A stretch of 64,000 bases of DNA from Cohnella herbarum (GCF_012849095.1 NZ_CP051680.1:1054001-1118000); one strand, 5' to 3'; numbered from the stretch's first letter, positions 50,123 to 59,757 are shown. Notes: generated by a model from the sequence alone, not told the origin. A program made the numbers and translations.

Positions 50123-51892
50123 ATGGGATGTCCGTTGAAATCGATCAAGATGAAGTTCATCTTATGGATCGTTGCGTGTTGCTTGCTTCTGGGTATCGGC
50201 GCGGCGTACTGGGTAAGGGGCGATTCCATGGAGGACAAGGCAGAGGACATTATCGTTGCTTATAACGGATTCGGAGGAACCTTTAAGAACACGCTGGTCA
50301 AAAGCGCGATTGCCGACTTCGACACGCCGGATCCAAGCGTCGTCTTCAAAGACGGATACTATTATATGACGGTTATGAAAAGCGGAGCCATTATGGTTTT
50401 GAAATCGAGGACGATCGATTTCGTCCAAGCCCAGCGCAAAGCAGTCTGGCAGTCCCCTGCGGGAACGATGTACTCGTCGAATTTGTGGGCTCCGGAAATT
50501 CAACTTATTCAAGGCAATTGGTACATCTATTTCGCGGCCGACGACGGGGACAACGCGAATCACCGGATGTATGCGCTCGCAGCGGATACCGACGATCCGC
50601 TCGGCTCGTATACGTTCAAAGGACAAATTGCCGACGAGACGAACAAATGGGCGATCGACGGCCTTGCGATGGAGCATGACGGGAAGCTGTATTTCGTATG
50701 GTCCGGCTGGGAAGGCGACGAGAGCATCAGCCAGAACACGTACATCGCGCCGATGAGCGATCCTCTGACGATTAGCGGCCCGCGCGTGCTGCTCGGCGAA
50801 CCGACGCTGGAATGGGAACAAGCCGGCGGACCTATTAACGAAGGGCAAGCGATATTGAAAAAAGACGGGCGAGTATTTATCGTATACTCCGGCGCGGGAA
50901 GCTGGACGCCGTATTATAGCTTGGGCATGCTGGCGCTCGAACCTGGCGCCGACCCGCTGGTGGCTGCCAATTGGCGTAAATCCGAGCAGCCGCTGTTGAA
51001 GATGGACGAGGAAGCCGGCGTATACGGTCCGGGCCATAACTCGTTCGTCGCTTCTCCGGACGGTTCGGAGGATTGGATCGTCTATCATGCGACGACGCGA
51101 ATGACCGACGGGTGGAACAATCGCAAAGCGCGCGCGCAGAAGGTGACGTGGCAAGAAGACGGAACGCCGCATTTCGGCGCTCCGTTGTCGCTGGACACGG
51201 CCATACGCGTGCCGGCAGGCTCTGGGGTGATGCTCGCGGAGCACGCCGACCGTTCGGGGGAGTGGCTGACGTTCGAGGACGTTCCGTCCGGCATAGATGC
51301 CGATGCGCCGTTGCTCATTCATTACCGGAACGCTTCCGGCGCCGTTCAAACCGTCGATATTAAGGTAAACGGGGGCGCGACGAAGGTCGTTGAATTGACC
51401 GCCACAAAGGGCGAACGTACGGGGTACGCCTATGTTACCGCCATGCTGAACAAAGGAGTTAATGCGATATCGTTGCGATCCGGCGAATCGGATGTCGAGA
51501 TCGAGGCGATCGAAGTCGTCCGGTTCGAAGCGGAGAATGCCCAGGCTGGAGGGGGATCAGAGTCCAAAGTGAATTTCCGGGCATCCGGTTGGGGCGTTAT
51601 GGAAATGAACGGCGCGGACGCTTCGGCTACGTTCGCGAACGTCAACGTGCCGATATCGGGAACTTACGCGCTTAGGTTTTCGGTGTCCAATCCTTCAGGA
51701 AAGGGCGTTGCTTTCAACGTGTTGGCAAATGGCGGGCAAGCCGAGATATTGTCGGCGGCGTCGACCGAGCCTGACGAATTCGTAACGCTGGATATCGCGC
51801 TTCGGCTGAATGCGGGCAGCAACGATATTGTGCTGGGGGAAGCCGACGGCCGGCTGATCGTCGATTATTTCGATCTGATCGGCGTTTCGTAA
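50123..51892 (+). CDS. Glycoside hydrolase family 43 protein with C-terminal carbohydrate-binding-like domain
   Basis: A 589-aa, membrane-anchored or secreted glycosidase. A hydrophobic N-terminal helix (about 10-31) has no clear cleavage site. The five-bladed beta-propeller shows the GH43 triad: Asp70 (DPSVV, base), Asp179 (AIDGLAM, pKa modulator), Glu240 (INEGQAI, acid). The last 120 aa form a beta-rich module like CBM6/CBM35 (RFEAENAQAGG, VDYFDLIGVS). GH43 enzymes are mainly arabinofuranosidases or xylosidases; the exact specificity is not readable. The start could be ATG 50123 or the TTG four codons later. Last gene of the operon. Confidence 0.9.
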   Translation: MGCPLKSIKMKFILWIVACCLLLGIGAAYWVRGDSMEDKAEDIIVAYNGFGGTFKNTLVKSAIADFDTPDPSVVFKDGYYYMTVMKSGAIMVLKSRTIDFVQAQRKAVWQSPAGTMYSSNLWAPEIQLIQGNWYIYFAADDGDNANHRMYALAADTDDPLGSYTFKGQIADETNKWAIDGLAMEHDGKLYFVWSGWEGDESISQNTYIAPMSDPLTISGPRVLLGEPTLEWEQAGGPINEGQAILKKDGRVFIVYSGAGSWTPYYSLGMLALEPGADPLVAANWRKSEQPLLKMDEEAGVYGPGHNSFVASPDGSEDWIVYHATTRMTDGWNNRKARAQKVTWQEDGTPHFGAPLSLDTAIRVPAGSGVMLAEHADRSGEWLTFEDVPSGIDADAPLLIHYRNASGAVQTVDIKVNGGATKVVELTATKGERTGYAYVTAMLNKGVNAISLRSGESDVEIEAIEVVRFEAENAQAGGGSESKVNFRASGWGVMEMNGADASATFANVNVPISGTYALRFSVSNPSGKGVAFNVLANGGQAEILSAASTEPDEFVTLDIALRLNAGSNDIVLGEADGRLIVDYFDLIGVS

Positions 51893-51970
51893 GCTTCGTA
51901 ACCGATTGCGGCGTAAACGCAGGGCAACATGCAACAGAACCAAAGATTCGATTTTGCCGTTCCATTCGAA

Positions 51971-51994
51971 AGAGCCGATAAACGGCTCTTTTTT
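51971..51994 (+). terminator. Intrinsic terminator after the GH43 operon
   Basis: AGAGCCG-ATAAA-CGGCTCT hairpin with TTTTTT. Confidence 0.88.
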
Positions 51995-52095
51995 GTCGTT
52001 GAAATCGAGGGCGGAAGCGAAGGATGTTACATTTTCAACTGGATATCCGAACAGATATTCGCTAAAATGGAGCGTATACGAGGTGAGCCGTTGAA

Positions 52096-54348
52096 ATGTT
52101 GAATCGAAAAACGTTACCTGACTTAATACAGGAATTAAGAACAAACGAGAATATTATAAATTGGCATGAAATCCCGCCTCAAGATGCCCGATCGATGCCT
52201 TTTCCCGACCATGTCGACTCGCGTATTAAGGACGCTTTTCACAGGCGCGGCATTCGTGAACTATATACGCATCAACATTCCGCATTCCAAGCGGTTAACG
52301 CAGGGGATAATATCGTTGCCGTAACGCCTACCGCTTCGGGTAAAACGTTATGCTACAATCTCCCGGTATTGCAGGCCATCGCGCAAGAGGATACAAGCCG
52401 TGCGTTGTACCTGTTCCCGACGAAGGCGTTGGCGCAAGACCAGAAAAGCGAACTAAACGAAATCATCGACGAGATGGGCATCGACATTAAAAGCTATACA
52501 TACGATGGCGACACATCGCCGGCGATCAGGCAGATCGTAAGGCTTGCCGGACATATCGTCATCACGAATCCCGACATGCTGCATTCCGCCATTTTACCGC
52601 ATCATACGAAATGGGTTAGCCTGTTCGAAAATTTGAAATTTATCGTCGTTGACGAACTGCATACGTACCGTGGCGTATTCGGCAGTCACGTGGCCAACGT
52701 CATCCGCAGGCTGAAGCGCATTTGCCGATTTTACGGGAGCGATCCTGTCTTTATCTGCACATCGGCTACGATCGCCAATCCGAAGGAATTGGCCGAACAG
52801 CTTACCGGCAGCCCGATGCGACTAATCGACGATAATGGGGCGCCGCGCGGGCGAAAGCACTTCGTTTTTTACAATCCGCCCATAGTGAACGCCGCGTTGA
52901 ACATTCGAAAGAGTTCAACGGTCGAAGTGAACAAACTGGCGAAGGAATTCCTGAAAAATAAAATCCAAACGATCGTGTTCGCGCGCAGCCGCGTGCGGGT
53001 AGAGATCATCTTGAGCCATATTCAAGAGCTGGTTAAGAATGAAATCGGTTCGAAGTCCATTCGGGGATATCGAGGCGGCTACCTGCCGAAGCAACGCAGG
53101 GAAATCGAACGAGGTTTAAGGGAAGGCGAAATTCTGGGCGTGGTCAGCACGAACGCGCTAGAGTTGGGCGTGGACATCGGGCAACTGCAAGTTTGCGTGA
53201 TGACGGGCTACCCGGGTAGCATCGCCAGCACATGGCAACAAGCGGGTCGCGCTGGGCGCAGGCATGGGGAAGCTTTAATCATTATGGTGGCCAGTTCGAC
53301 GCCGATTGACCAATATATCGTGCAAAACCCGGAATATTTCTTCGACCGTACGCCGGAGCACGCGAGGATTAATCCGGAGAACTTAATTATTCTAGTCGAT
53401 CATTTGCGTTGCGCCGCGTATGAGCTGCCTTTTAAGACGACCGAGGAATTCGGCCCGCTGGATGTTACGGACATTCTGGAATATTTACAAGAAGAGAGGG
53501 TCTTGCATCGAAACGGGGATACCTTCCATTGGGCATCGCAATCGTTCCCAGCAAGCGAGATAAGCCTACGATCGGCTTCCCAGGAAAACGTCGTAATCAT
53601 TGACCAGTCGAATGTCGCCGCCGTGAAGATCATAGGTGAAATGGATCGGTTTAGCGCGATGACCTTGTTGCACGACGAAGCGATATATTTGCATGAAGGC
53701 GTCCAGTTCCAAGTAGAGAAATTGGACTGGGAGCACAAGAAGGCCTACGTACGCGAGGTTGACGTAGAATACTACACGGACGCAAATCTGGCCGTCAATT
53801 TGAAAGTGCTCGAGATCGACAGGACGAATGACAGGGGACGGGCTGCCGTAAATTTCGGCGATGTCGCCGTTAATATGATCCCAACGATTTTTAAGAAAAT
53901 CAAATTAACGACTTTCGAAAATATCGGCTCCGGGAAAATCCATTTACCGGAAGAAGAACTGCATACCAGCGCTGCATGGTTGGAATTGAAAGAGGTAGAC
54001 CCGGAGTTGGGAACGAAGACGTTGGAGCAACTGCTATTAGGAATTGCGAACGTTTTGCAGCATATCGTTCCCGTGTTAGTCATGTGCGACCGGGGGGATA
54101 TTCATGTCACCCCGCAAATTAAAGCAGCCCAGTCAGGACTGCCTACCATATTTATTTACGACCATTACCCTGGAGGTATCGGCCTGGCTGACGACGTGTA
54201 CAAGAGATTCGACGACGTAAGGGACGCGGCCAAAAATCTGATTCGCAAATGCCCATGCAAGGAGGGGTGTCCATCATGCATCGGAATGGAGATAGCCGGA
54301 ATCAACGGGAAACAAAAAGGCGTTCAGTTGTTAAATCTATTATCATGA
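52096..54348 (+). CDS. mrfA: Superfamily 2 DNA helicase MrfA (YprA)
   Basis: A 750-aa DEAD/DEAH helicase of the MrfA/YprA group, shown in Bacillus subtilis to repair mitomycin C adducts together with MrfB. Walker A TPTASGKTL (about 77-85), DExH box VVDELH (about 183-188), motif III CTSATIANP, motif VI GYPGSIASTWQQAGRAGR. C-terminal DUF1998 module with the zinc-binding cysteines CPCKEGCPSC (about 718-728), a hallmark of the group. ATG with GAGGTGAG upstream. The exonuclease partner follows 52 bp later, the same order as yprA-yprB. Confidence 0.94.
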   Translation: MLNRKTLPDLIQELRTNENIINWHEIPPQDARSMPFPDHVDSRIKDAFHRRGIRELYTHQHSAFQAVNAGDNIVAVTPTASGKTLCYNLPVLQAIAQEDTSRALYLFPTKALAQDQKSELNEIIDEMGIDIKSYTYDGDTSPAIRQIVRLAGHIVITNPDMLHSAILPHHTKWVSLFENLKFIVVDELHTYRGVFGSHVANVIRRLKRICRFYGSDPVFICTSATIANPKELAEQLTGSPMRLIDDNGAPRGRKHFVFYNPPIVNAALNIRKSSTVEVNKLAKEFLKNKIQTIVFARSRVRVEIILSHIQELVKNEIGSKSIRGYRGGYLPKQRREIERGLREGEILGVVSTNALELGVDIGQLQVCVMTGYPGSIASTWQQAGRAGRRHGEALIIMVASSTPIDQYIVQNPEYFFDRTPEHARINPENLIILVDHLRCAAYELPFKTTEEFGPLDVTDILEYLQEERVLHRNGDTFHWASQSFPASEISLRSASQENVVIIDQSNVAAVKIIGEMDRFSAMTLLHDEAIYLHEGVQFQVEKLDWEHKKAYVREVDVEYYTDANLAVNLKVLEIDRTNDRGRAAVNFGDVAVNMIPTIFKKIKLTTFENIGSGKIHLPEEELHTSAAWLELKEVDPELGTKTLEQLLLGIANVLQHIVPVLVMCDRGDIHVTPQIKAAQSGLPTIFIYDHYPGGIGLADDVYKRFDDVRDAAKNLIRKCPCKEGCPSCIGMEIAGINGKQKGVQLLNLLS

Positions 54349-54400
54349 ATCTCGGCAACGATTGGGCAATGGCGCTCCTGCAAGGGACGAGGACAAGCTT

Positions 54401-55741
54401 ATGAGCGGATTAAGGGAGAAGCTCGGTCGGCTGCGTTCTTCCGGATCCTCCGGCGTTCCGACTCCGCCTACGGATACGACCGCGTCCGCGGAACCTGTAG
54501 AGGCTCTTGAAAAACGGACGATTCAGACGGAGGTTCCGGAACTATCGCCGGAATTTCAACAAATCGGAGTCGAACTTAAACAGAACGAAGCGGGCCAATT
54601 TTTATTGAGGACAATCGAATATCCGCTGCCTTATCGCCACGGGAAACATGAATTGACCGACTTGCTGGAATGCGCTTCGCATTTAAGCGCTATCGCGATG
54701 CGGCAGAATCGGCAAAATCAGCCCGAGACGATAGAACCTCGGCGACTGTTATTCCTCGATACGGAAACGACGGGACTCGGCGTCGGCACGGGCAACGTAC
54801 CGTTCATGATCGGATTCGGCTATTACACCGATCGAGCTTTCATCGTCGAGCAGACCTTGATCCGCAATCCGGGCGAAGAGAGGGCGATGTTGACTTATTT
54901 GCTCGAGCATATGAAAGACAAAACCCATCTGGTTACTTATAATGGAAGGACGTTCGATTGGCCTGTACTCGTCAACCGCTTCATTCTGAACGGGTGGCGG
55001 CAAAGCGGCCAGGAACCGGGACATCTCGACTTTCTTCATCCGTCGCGGGCATTGTGGCGCAATACGTTGCCTTCTTGTCGGCTCAGCATGGTGGAAGAAG
55101 CCAGATTAGGCATTCAGAGAGGCCACGATGTGCCGGGTTCCCTTGCTCCCGCATTGTATTTTCAATATTTAAGCGACGGCAACGCTTCTCACCTCCATGG
55201 CGTGTACGCGCATAACGAGAAGGACATTTTGACGTTGGCTTCGCTTTCGGTCCATTTCGGTTTATTGCTAAGCGGGGTACCCGATCCCGATACGATACAG
55301 ACGACTGAGGGAGAAGAACTGTTCCGGACGGCAAGCTGGCTTGAACTCCATGGCGTAACGGAAGAGGCCGAGCGGTTGTACGCCCTGTTAAGCGGGATGG
55401 ACGACGACGTTGCCTACGGGAGCGGTTGGCCGTTGGCTTTGGCGGCGAGACATAAACGCGCGGGACGGCACGATCGGGCTTTGCCTCTGTGGAGAAAGTG
55501 GGCCGAGATTGCGGAAAACTCCGCGGTACCTAAACTGGATGCGCATGTGGAACTGGCCATCTACTATGAGCACCGCGATAAACAATTATTAATGGCGTTA
55601 ACTTATGCGGAGAAAGCTTTGGAATTGGCACATCGTAGAGCGCGGCTGCATAGCGATGCCGCGAAGCGCAAAGAAGAGAAGGAATCGTTGCAGCACAGAG
55701 TCTTAAGATTGCGGGACAAAGTGTCACGGGAAAGGAAGTAA
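54401..55741 (+). CDS. mrfB: Exonuclease MrfB (YprB), RNase H-like with TPR tail
   Basis: A 446-aa protein. Start at ATG 54401 with GAGG 8 nt upstream. The N-terminal 70 aa are variable. The DEDDy 3'-5' exonuclease core shows Exo I FLDTETTGLG (about 118), Exo II TYNGRTFDWPVL, and the Exo III part HNEKDILTL. The C-terminal 150 aa form helical TPR-like repeats. MrfB is the nuclease partner of MrfA in a nucleotide excision pathway for mitomycin damage that is separate from UvrABC (known in B. subtilis). The HAD gene starts 3 bp after its stop. Confidence 0.92.
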   Translation: MSGLREKLGRLRSSGSSGVPTPPTDTTASAEPVEALEKRTIQTEVPELSPEFQQIGVELKQNEAGQFLLRTIEYPLPYRHGKHELTDLLECASHLSAIAMRQNRQNQPETIEPRRLLFLDTETTGLGVGTGNVPFMIGFGYYTDRAFIVEQTLIRNPGEERAMLTYLLEHMKDKTHLVTYNGRTFDWPVLVNRFILNGWRQSGQEPGHLDFLHPSRALWRNTLPSCRLSMVEEARLGIQRGHDVPGSLAPALYFQYLSDGNASHLHGVYAHNEKDILTLASLSVHFGLLLSGVPDPDTIQTTEGEELFRTASWLELHGVTEEAERLYALLSGMDDDVAYGSGWPLALAARHKRAGRHDRALPLWRKWAEIAENSAVPKLDAHVELAIYYEHRDKQLLMALTYAEKALELAHRRARLHSDAAKRKEEKESLQHRVLRLRDKVSRERK

Positions 55742-55743
55742 GC

Positions 55744-56595
55744 ATGAGCATCTTGGCGAATAGCAAACTAAGCAAGGATTTACCGTTACCCGAAGCGTTA
55801 TTGTTCGATCTGGACGGTACGTTATACCGCGGGCACGAACCGATTTCGGGTGCCGATCAATTAATCGCCAATGCGCATAATAGAGGAATACCCTGCCTAT
55901 ACGTGACCAACAATTCGACCCGAACCCCGTTGGAGGTAGCGGACCATTTGGCAGTCATGGGGATTTCGGCGAAAGAAGAGGAGATCGTCACATCCGCCTC
56001 GGCGGCTGCCTATTATGTAAAGTCGCGTTATCCCGGTGCCGATACATACGTTATAGGTGAAAGAGGACTTCGCGAAGCGCTTATAGCGGCCGATCTTCAT
56101 CTCCTTGGAGATTCTCCGTCGGATGATCGTCGCGCCGCGTTGGTCGTACAAGGTCTGGACCGCAAATTGACCTATGAACAGATTAGAATCGCGGTTAAAC
56201 ATCTGCTGGATGGCGCCGTATTCGTGCAAACGAATCCCGATCGCCTTCTGCCCGTGGACGATGGCTTCCTCCCGGGTGCGGGGAGCCTTGGAGCGGTATT
56301 GCAAGCCGCGACGGGTATCGAGCCGATCGTCATAGGCAAACCTTCTAACATCATCATGGATTTCTCCTTGAAGATAGCCGGAACCGCTCCGAACCGTTCG
56401 TGGGTTATCGGCGACAATCCCTATACGGATCTCGCAGCGGCCCGTAACGCCGGATGTCCTTCCATACTCGTGTTAACCGGGTTATGTACGATCGAGAACT
56501 GGCAGGAGCATTGCGAGGCGGCCGGAGTAACGCCCGATGCGGTCTGCGACGGGCCCGAGCAAGTGGAACGACTGTTGAACGAAGTGATGAAGTAG
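55744..56595 (+). CDS. HAD-IIA family hydrolase (NagD/AraL-like)
   Basis: A 283-aa phosphatase. HAD motif I LLFDLDGTLYRG (Asp about 22), motif II YVTNNSTRT, substrate cap C2 in the middle, motif III IGKPS, motif IV VIGDNPYTDLAAA. NagD-type enzymes dephosphorylate small phosphometabolites. It starts 3 bp after mrfB with GGAAAGG upstream, so is co-transcribed with the repair genes; a metabolic clean-up role is possible but unproven. Confidence 0.9.
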   Translation: MSILANSKLSKDLPLPEALLFDLDGTLYRGHEPISGADQLIANAHNRGIPCLYVTNNSTRTPLEVADHLAVMGISAKEEEIVTSASAAAYYVKSRYPGADTYVIGERGLREALIAADLHLLGDSPSDDRRAALVVQGLDRKLTYEQIRIAVKHLLDGAVFVQTNPDRLLPVDDGFLPGAGSLGAVLQAATGIEPIVIGKPSNIIMDFSLKIAGTAPNRSWVIGDNPYTDLAAARNAGCPSILVLTGLCTIENWQEHCEAAGVTPDAVCDGPEQVERLLNEVMK

Positions 56596-56662
56596 ATTTC
56601 TCATAACTTTGCTTATGTGGCTTGAATAGCGATGCATATACGACCAGAAGGGAAGAACTCAA

Positions 56663-57481
56663 ATGCCGGAATTACCGGAAATGGAACATTATCGCTCGCA
56701 ATTATCTCCGTTGCTGTGCGGTCAGAGAATAACGGGGGCGACCGTTAATCGCGAAGCTACGATCAACGAACCCGCGGATGTGTTTATCGCCGCGCTGATC
56801 GGCAAAACGATCTTGTTCGTGGAACGCAAAGGGAAGCATCTGTTGTTCCATTTGGATGACGGACACCGCTTGCATCTACATCTCATGCTTGGCGGGTGGT
56901 TAGCTTACGGCGAACAAGGACCGAAGAAGGACAGTCATTTTCAAGTCATCCTAACTTTCGGGAACGGATCTTCCCTCTACTTCGGCGGATTGCGACTCGG
57001 GTACTTGCACCGTATTACGGCCAAGGCGGCCATCGAACAGTTGAAGGAGCTCGGTCCGGATCCATTCGATCCTCGATTGAGCTTGGAAGCGTTTCGGAAG
57101 CGGCTCTCCGGGAAAAGAGGCAAGTTGAAGACGACGCTAACCGATCAACGTTTCTTGGCGGGCATCGGCAACAGCTACAGCGATGAAATCTGCTTCGATG
57201 CGAACCTTCATCCGGCAGCCGCCGCGAACGGATTGGATGATTCGCAGACCGAACGCCTCTATAACTCGATGCGGAAAGTACTTACCGTGGCTAAGGAAGC
57301 GGGAGGTTACATGGAGCATCCGCTAACCCCGGACGACACGGTAACCGGAGGATACAACGAGCAATTCCGGGTTTACGATCGCAAGGGAGAACCCTGTTAC
57401 GAATGCGGCACGGAAATTAAATTCGAAACGCTAACGGGTCGCAAAATGTTTTACTGTCCGAATTGTCAGCGGGAAGCTTAA
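56663..57481 (+). CDS. mutM: Formamidopyrimidine-DNA glycosylase MutM (Fpg)
   Basis: A 272-aa base-excision enzyme removing 8-oxoguanine and Fapy lesions and cutting the AP site. Catalytic Pro2 and Glu3 (MPELPEME), the minor-groove Lys in VERKGKHLL (about 56), the helix-two-turn-helix region (LTDQRFLAGIGNSYSDEI), and a C-terminal zinc finger CYECG...FYCPNCQ with the conserved Arg in LTGRK. All key residues are present. Not next to polA as in many Bacillales, but in a cluster of other repair genes. The next gene follows with no gap. Confidence 0.93.
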   Translation: MPELPEMEHYRSQLSPLLCGQRITGATVNREATINEPADVFIAALIGKTILFVERKGKHLLFHLDDGHRLHLHLMLGGWLAYGEQGPKKDSHFQVILTFGNGSSLYFGGLRLGYLHRITAKAAIEQLKELGPDPFDPRLSLEAFRKRLSGKRGKLKTTLTDQRFLAGIGNSYSDEICFDANLHPAAAANGLDDSQTERLYNSMRKVLTVAKEAGGYMEHPLTPDDTVTGGYNEQFRVYDRKGEPCYECGTEIKFETLTGRKMFYCPNCQREA

Positions 57482-58324
57482 ATGATCAGAGCGGGCAGCC
57501 ACGTTAGCACCAGGCACGGATATCGCAAAGCCGCGGAAAACGCGGTAGCCATCGGGGGAACGGCGTTTCAATATTTTCCGAAAAATCCTCGTACTTTAGA
57601 ACTAAAATCGTTCGATAAAACCGATGCCGCGAAATGCGCGGAATGGTGCGGGTTGAACGGGATACAATCGATTGCCCACGGGCCCTATCCCGTTAATCCC
57701 GCGTCGGAGGGAGATGCGGCAAGACGCATGGCCTTATGTACGCTTAACGATCTAGAGATCGCCGAAGCATGCGGGTCCATCGGGGTAGTCGTCCATTTCG
57801 GCCATTACAAGGGGAAAGATCCGTTACAGGGCTATCGAAATGTAATACAATGGATCAATAGCGTTAATGCGCTTTGGAACGGACAGGCTCAAATTCTGTT
57901 GGAAAATCAAGCAGGAGATCACGGGTCGATGGGGACGACGCCGGAGGAATTGATGCAAATCCGTTCTTTGGTCGAGCAGCCGGAGAAAGTCGGCTTCTGC
58001 TTGGATACTTGTCATTTGTTCGCTAGCGGCGAATGGAAGCCGGGAGGCTGGACTGATTTCGCGGACCGGGCAAGGAAGCTCGGGTTCTGGGACGCGGTTC
58101 GCGCGGTTCACTTGAACGATTCCCGGTATCCGTCGGGGTCGCGCAAGGATCGGCACGCCGCGATCGCGGAAGGGTGGATCGGCCGCGAAGGTTTGGTCAG
58201 CTTGTTCGCTACGCCCGAACTAAGGGATGTGCCGTTCGTATTGGAAACGCCCGCGGGGGAAACCGCACCGCATCGGGATCAGCTAAAGCTTGTACGGCAA
58301 TTGTCGGGGGAGGCGTCGGGATGA
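57482..58324 (+). CDS. Endonuclease IV-like AP endonuclease (TIM barrel)
   Basis: A 280-aa member of AP endonuclease family 2 (Nfo). Metal-binding stretches are in the correct order: VVHFGHYKG, ILLENQAGDHGSMG, GFCLDTCHLFASG, VHLNDSRYPSGSRKDRHAAI, FVLETP. The protein starts with the family's AGSHVS. It directly follows mutM, whose AP-lyase products such an enzyme would process, so the two fit in one base-excision pathway (inference). ATG immediately after the mutM stop; its own stop overlaps the next gene (ATGA). Confidence 0.92.
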   Translation: MIRAGSHVSTRHGYRKAAENAVAIGGTAFQYFPKNPRTLELKSFDKTDAAKCAEWCGLNGIQSIAHGPYPVNPASEGDAARRMALCTLNDLEIAEACGSIGVVVHFGHYKGKDPLQGYRNVIQWINSVNALWNGQAQILLENQAGDHGSMGTTPEELMQIRSLVEQPEKVGFCLDTCHLFASGEWKPGGWTDFADRARKLGFWDAVRAVHLNDSRYPSGSRKDRHAAIAEGWIGREGLVSLFATPELRDVPFVLETPAGETAPHRDQLKLVRQLSGEASG

Positions 58325-58668
58325 TTAACGTGTATTTAGACGACATTAGGCCGTGCCCGCGCGGATTCGTCGTCGCGCGTTCGGCAGAAGAATGTTTATT
58401 GCTGCTGTCCGTCAGCGACGTCGACGTGTTATCGCTCGATTTCGAGCTGGGGTACGGCCAGCCGAACGGTCTAGCGGTCGTTCAGGGTATCGTGGTTAGC
58501 GGGAAATACCCGAAACGAATATTCGTTCATTCTTCCAGCATGATGGGCAGATCGCAGATGGTGCAAGCACTAAGGGCTGCCAATCCTCAAGGCGCAACGA
58601 TTCACGACGGTCCGATGCCCGTTGCTTTGCTTCAAGCCATCGCATCGGGGGGCAGCGGCCATGCGTGA
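58321..58668 (+). CDS. Cyclic-phosphate processing receiver-domain protein
   Basis: A 115-aa single-domain protein resembling the cyclic-phosphate-processing receiver (cPPR) fold: an N-terminal DD pair (INVYLDDIRPCPRGF), VDVLSLDFELG in place of the phospho-acceptor strand, and FVHSSSMMGRSQM. This family has been predicted by comparative genomics to act on nucleic acids or nucleotides with cyclic phosphate ends; I know of no biochemical proof. Start at ATG 58321 inside the previous stop; the longer frame is out-of-frame sequence of the previous gene. Its 3' end overlaps the thioredoxin-like gene by 8 bp. Confidence 0.8.
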   Translation: MINVYLDDIRPCPRGFVVARSAEECLLLLSVSDVDVLSLDFELGYGQPNGLAVVQGIVVSGKYPKRIFVHSSSMMGRSQMVQALRAANPQGATIHDGPMPVALLQAIASGGSGHA

Positions 58669-58981
58669 ATGGGAGGCGGCGAATTGGAGACGGGAATGGA
58701 CGTTTACTCCCGCGCCGTTCGCGCTATTCGTCCACACGCCGCTTTGCGGAACTTGCTTGGCGGCACGCCGCATGTTGGCGGTAGCGACCGAAATCGTGCC
58801 GGAGGTGCAATTGAGGTCGGCGAATATTAACGTCATGCCGGACTTGGCCCAGATGTTCCAGATCGAAAGCGTGCCTTGTCTATTGATTAAGCGCAATAAC
58901 GGAAGTTGGATTAAACAATACAGGTTCCCCTCCGTCACGGAGATCGTGGACCAGTTAAGGAAAGAGAGAGATCGCAGATGA
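58661..58981 (+). CDS. Thioredoxin-like protein
   Basis: A 106-aa thioredoxin-fold protein. The redox motif CGTC follows HTPL (about residues 27-30), and the cis-Pro is in IESVPCLLI; a third Cys follows that Pro. Start at ATG 58661, 8 bp before the stop of the receiver gene, with GGGGGG upstream. It overlaps the ABC ATPase gene by ATGA. No membrane segment, so cytosolic. A partner in the operon is not evident. Confidence 0.85.
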   Translation: MREWEAANWRREWTFTPAPFALFVHTPLCGTCLAARRMLAVATEIVPEVQLRSANINVMPDLAQMFQIESVPCLLIKRNNGSWIKQYRFPSVTEIVDQLRKERDRR

Positions 58982-59757
58982 TCCATTTACAAGGCTTAAC
59001 ATTTCGCAGAGGTGAACGGGAAATTCTTCGCGGCGTCGACCTGAAGGTCAATCCGGGTGAACATTGGACATTGTTAGGACGCAACGGATGCGGAAAGTCC
59101 ACGATTCTGGAGATGATTACGGGGTATTTGTTTCCGACCTCGGGCAAGATCGACGTGTTAGGCAATCGTTACGGGCAAGTCGACGTACGTGAAGTTCGCA
59201 AGCAAATTGGATACATCAGTCCTTCTTTGATCGAGAAAATGACGCTAAGAGACCCGGTATGGGAAATCGTAGCAAGCGGAGCTTTCGCTTATTTGCGTTT
59301 TTACGAACAAGTAGCGGATGAAGTGAAGGAACGGGCTTACATAGAGCTGGAGCGGGTTGGACTGCGTTCCTTGGCCGAGCAACCGTTCGGTACTCTTTCG
59401 CAAGGCGAACGCAAGAAAGTACTGTTGGCCCGAACGATGATGGCTTCTCCTCAGCTTCTCATTTTGGACGAACCTTGCGCCGGTTTAGACTTGTTCGAAC
59501 GGGAGAAATTTTTGCATGCCTTATCCGAGTTATCTACTCATAACTTGTCTATGCTATACGTAACGCATCATATTGAAGAAATCGTACCTTTGTTCACCCA
59601 CGTGGCATTAATGGCCGATGGTCAACTCGTCGCGACGGGCAACAAACGGGATGTGCTTACGCCGGACAATCTACAAGAAGCTTACGACCTTCCTATCGAT
59701 ATCAAATGGAGGGATGACCGGCCTTGGATAGAGGTCGGGAAGGTGGAATCTCGATGA
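58978..59757 (+). CDS. ABC transporter ATP-binding protein (YlmA/ModF-like)
   Basis: A 259-aa ATPase. Walker A GRNGCGKST (about 35-43), Q-loop IGYISP, signature LSQGERKK, Walker B LLILDEPCAGLD and the switch His in YVTHHIEEI. Closest in pattern to the lone YlmA group. No membrane partner is encoded nearby, so its role is open. Start overlaps the previous stop (ATGA) and its stop overlaps the next start (ATGA). Confidence 0.9.
   Translation: MIHLQGLTFRRGEREILRGVDLKVNPGEHWTLLGRNGCGKSTILEMITGYLFPTSGKIDVLGNRYGQVDVREVRKQIGYISPSLIEKMTLRDPVWEIVASGAFAYLRFYEQVADEVKERAYIELERVGLRSLAEQPFGTLSQGERKKVLLARTMMASPQLLILDEPCAGLDLFEREKFLHALSELSTHNLSMLYVTHHIEEIVPLFTHVALMADGQLVATGNKRDVLTPDNLQEAYDLPIDIKWRDDRPWIEVGKVESR

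Noticed and set aside
49318..50250. 310-codon minus-strand frame across the second permease gene
   Set aside because: Antisense shadow: extremely His/Arg/Gln-rich, crosses two real genes.
50162..51349. 395-codon minus-strand frame inside the GH43 gene
   Set aside because: Arg-rich antisense shadow without any recognisable motif; the plus-strand GH43 triad is intact.
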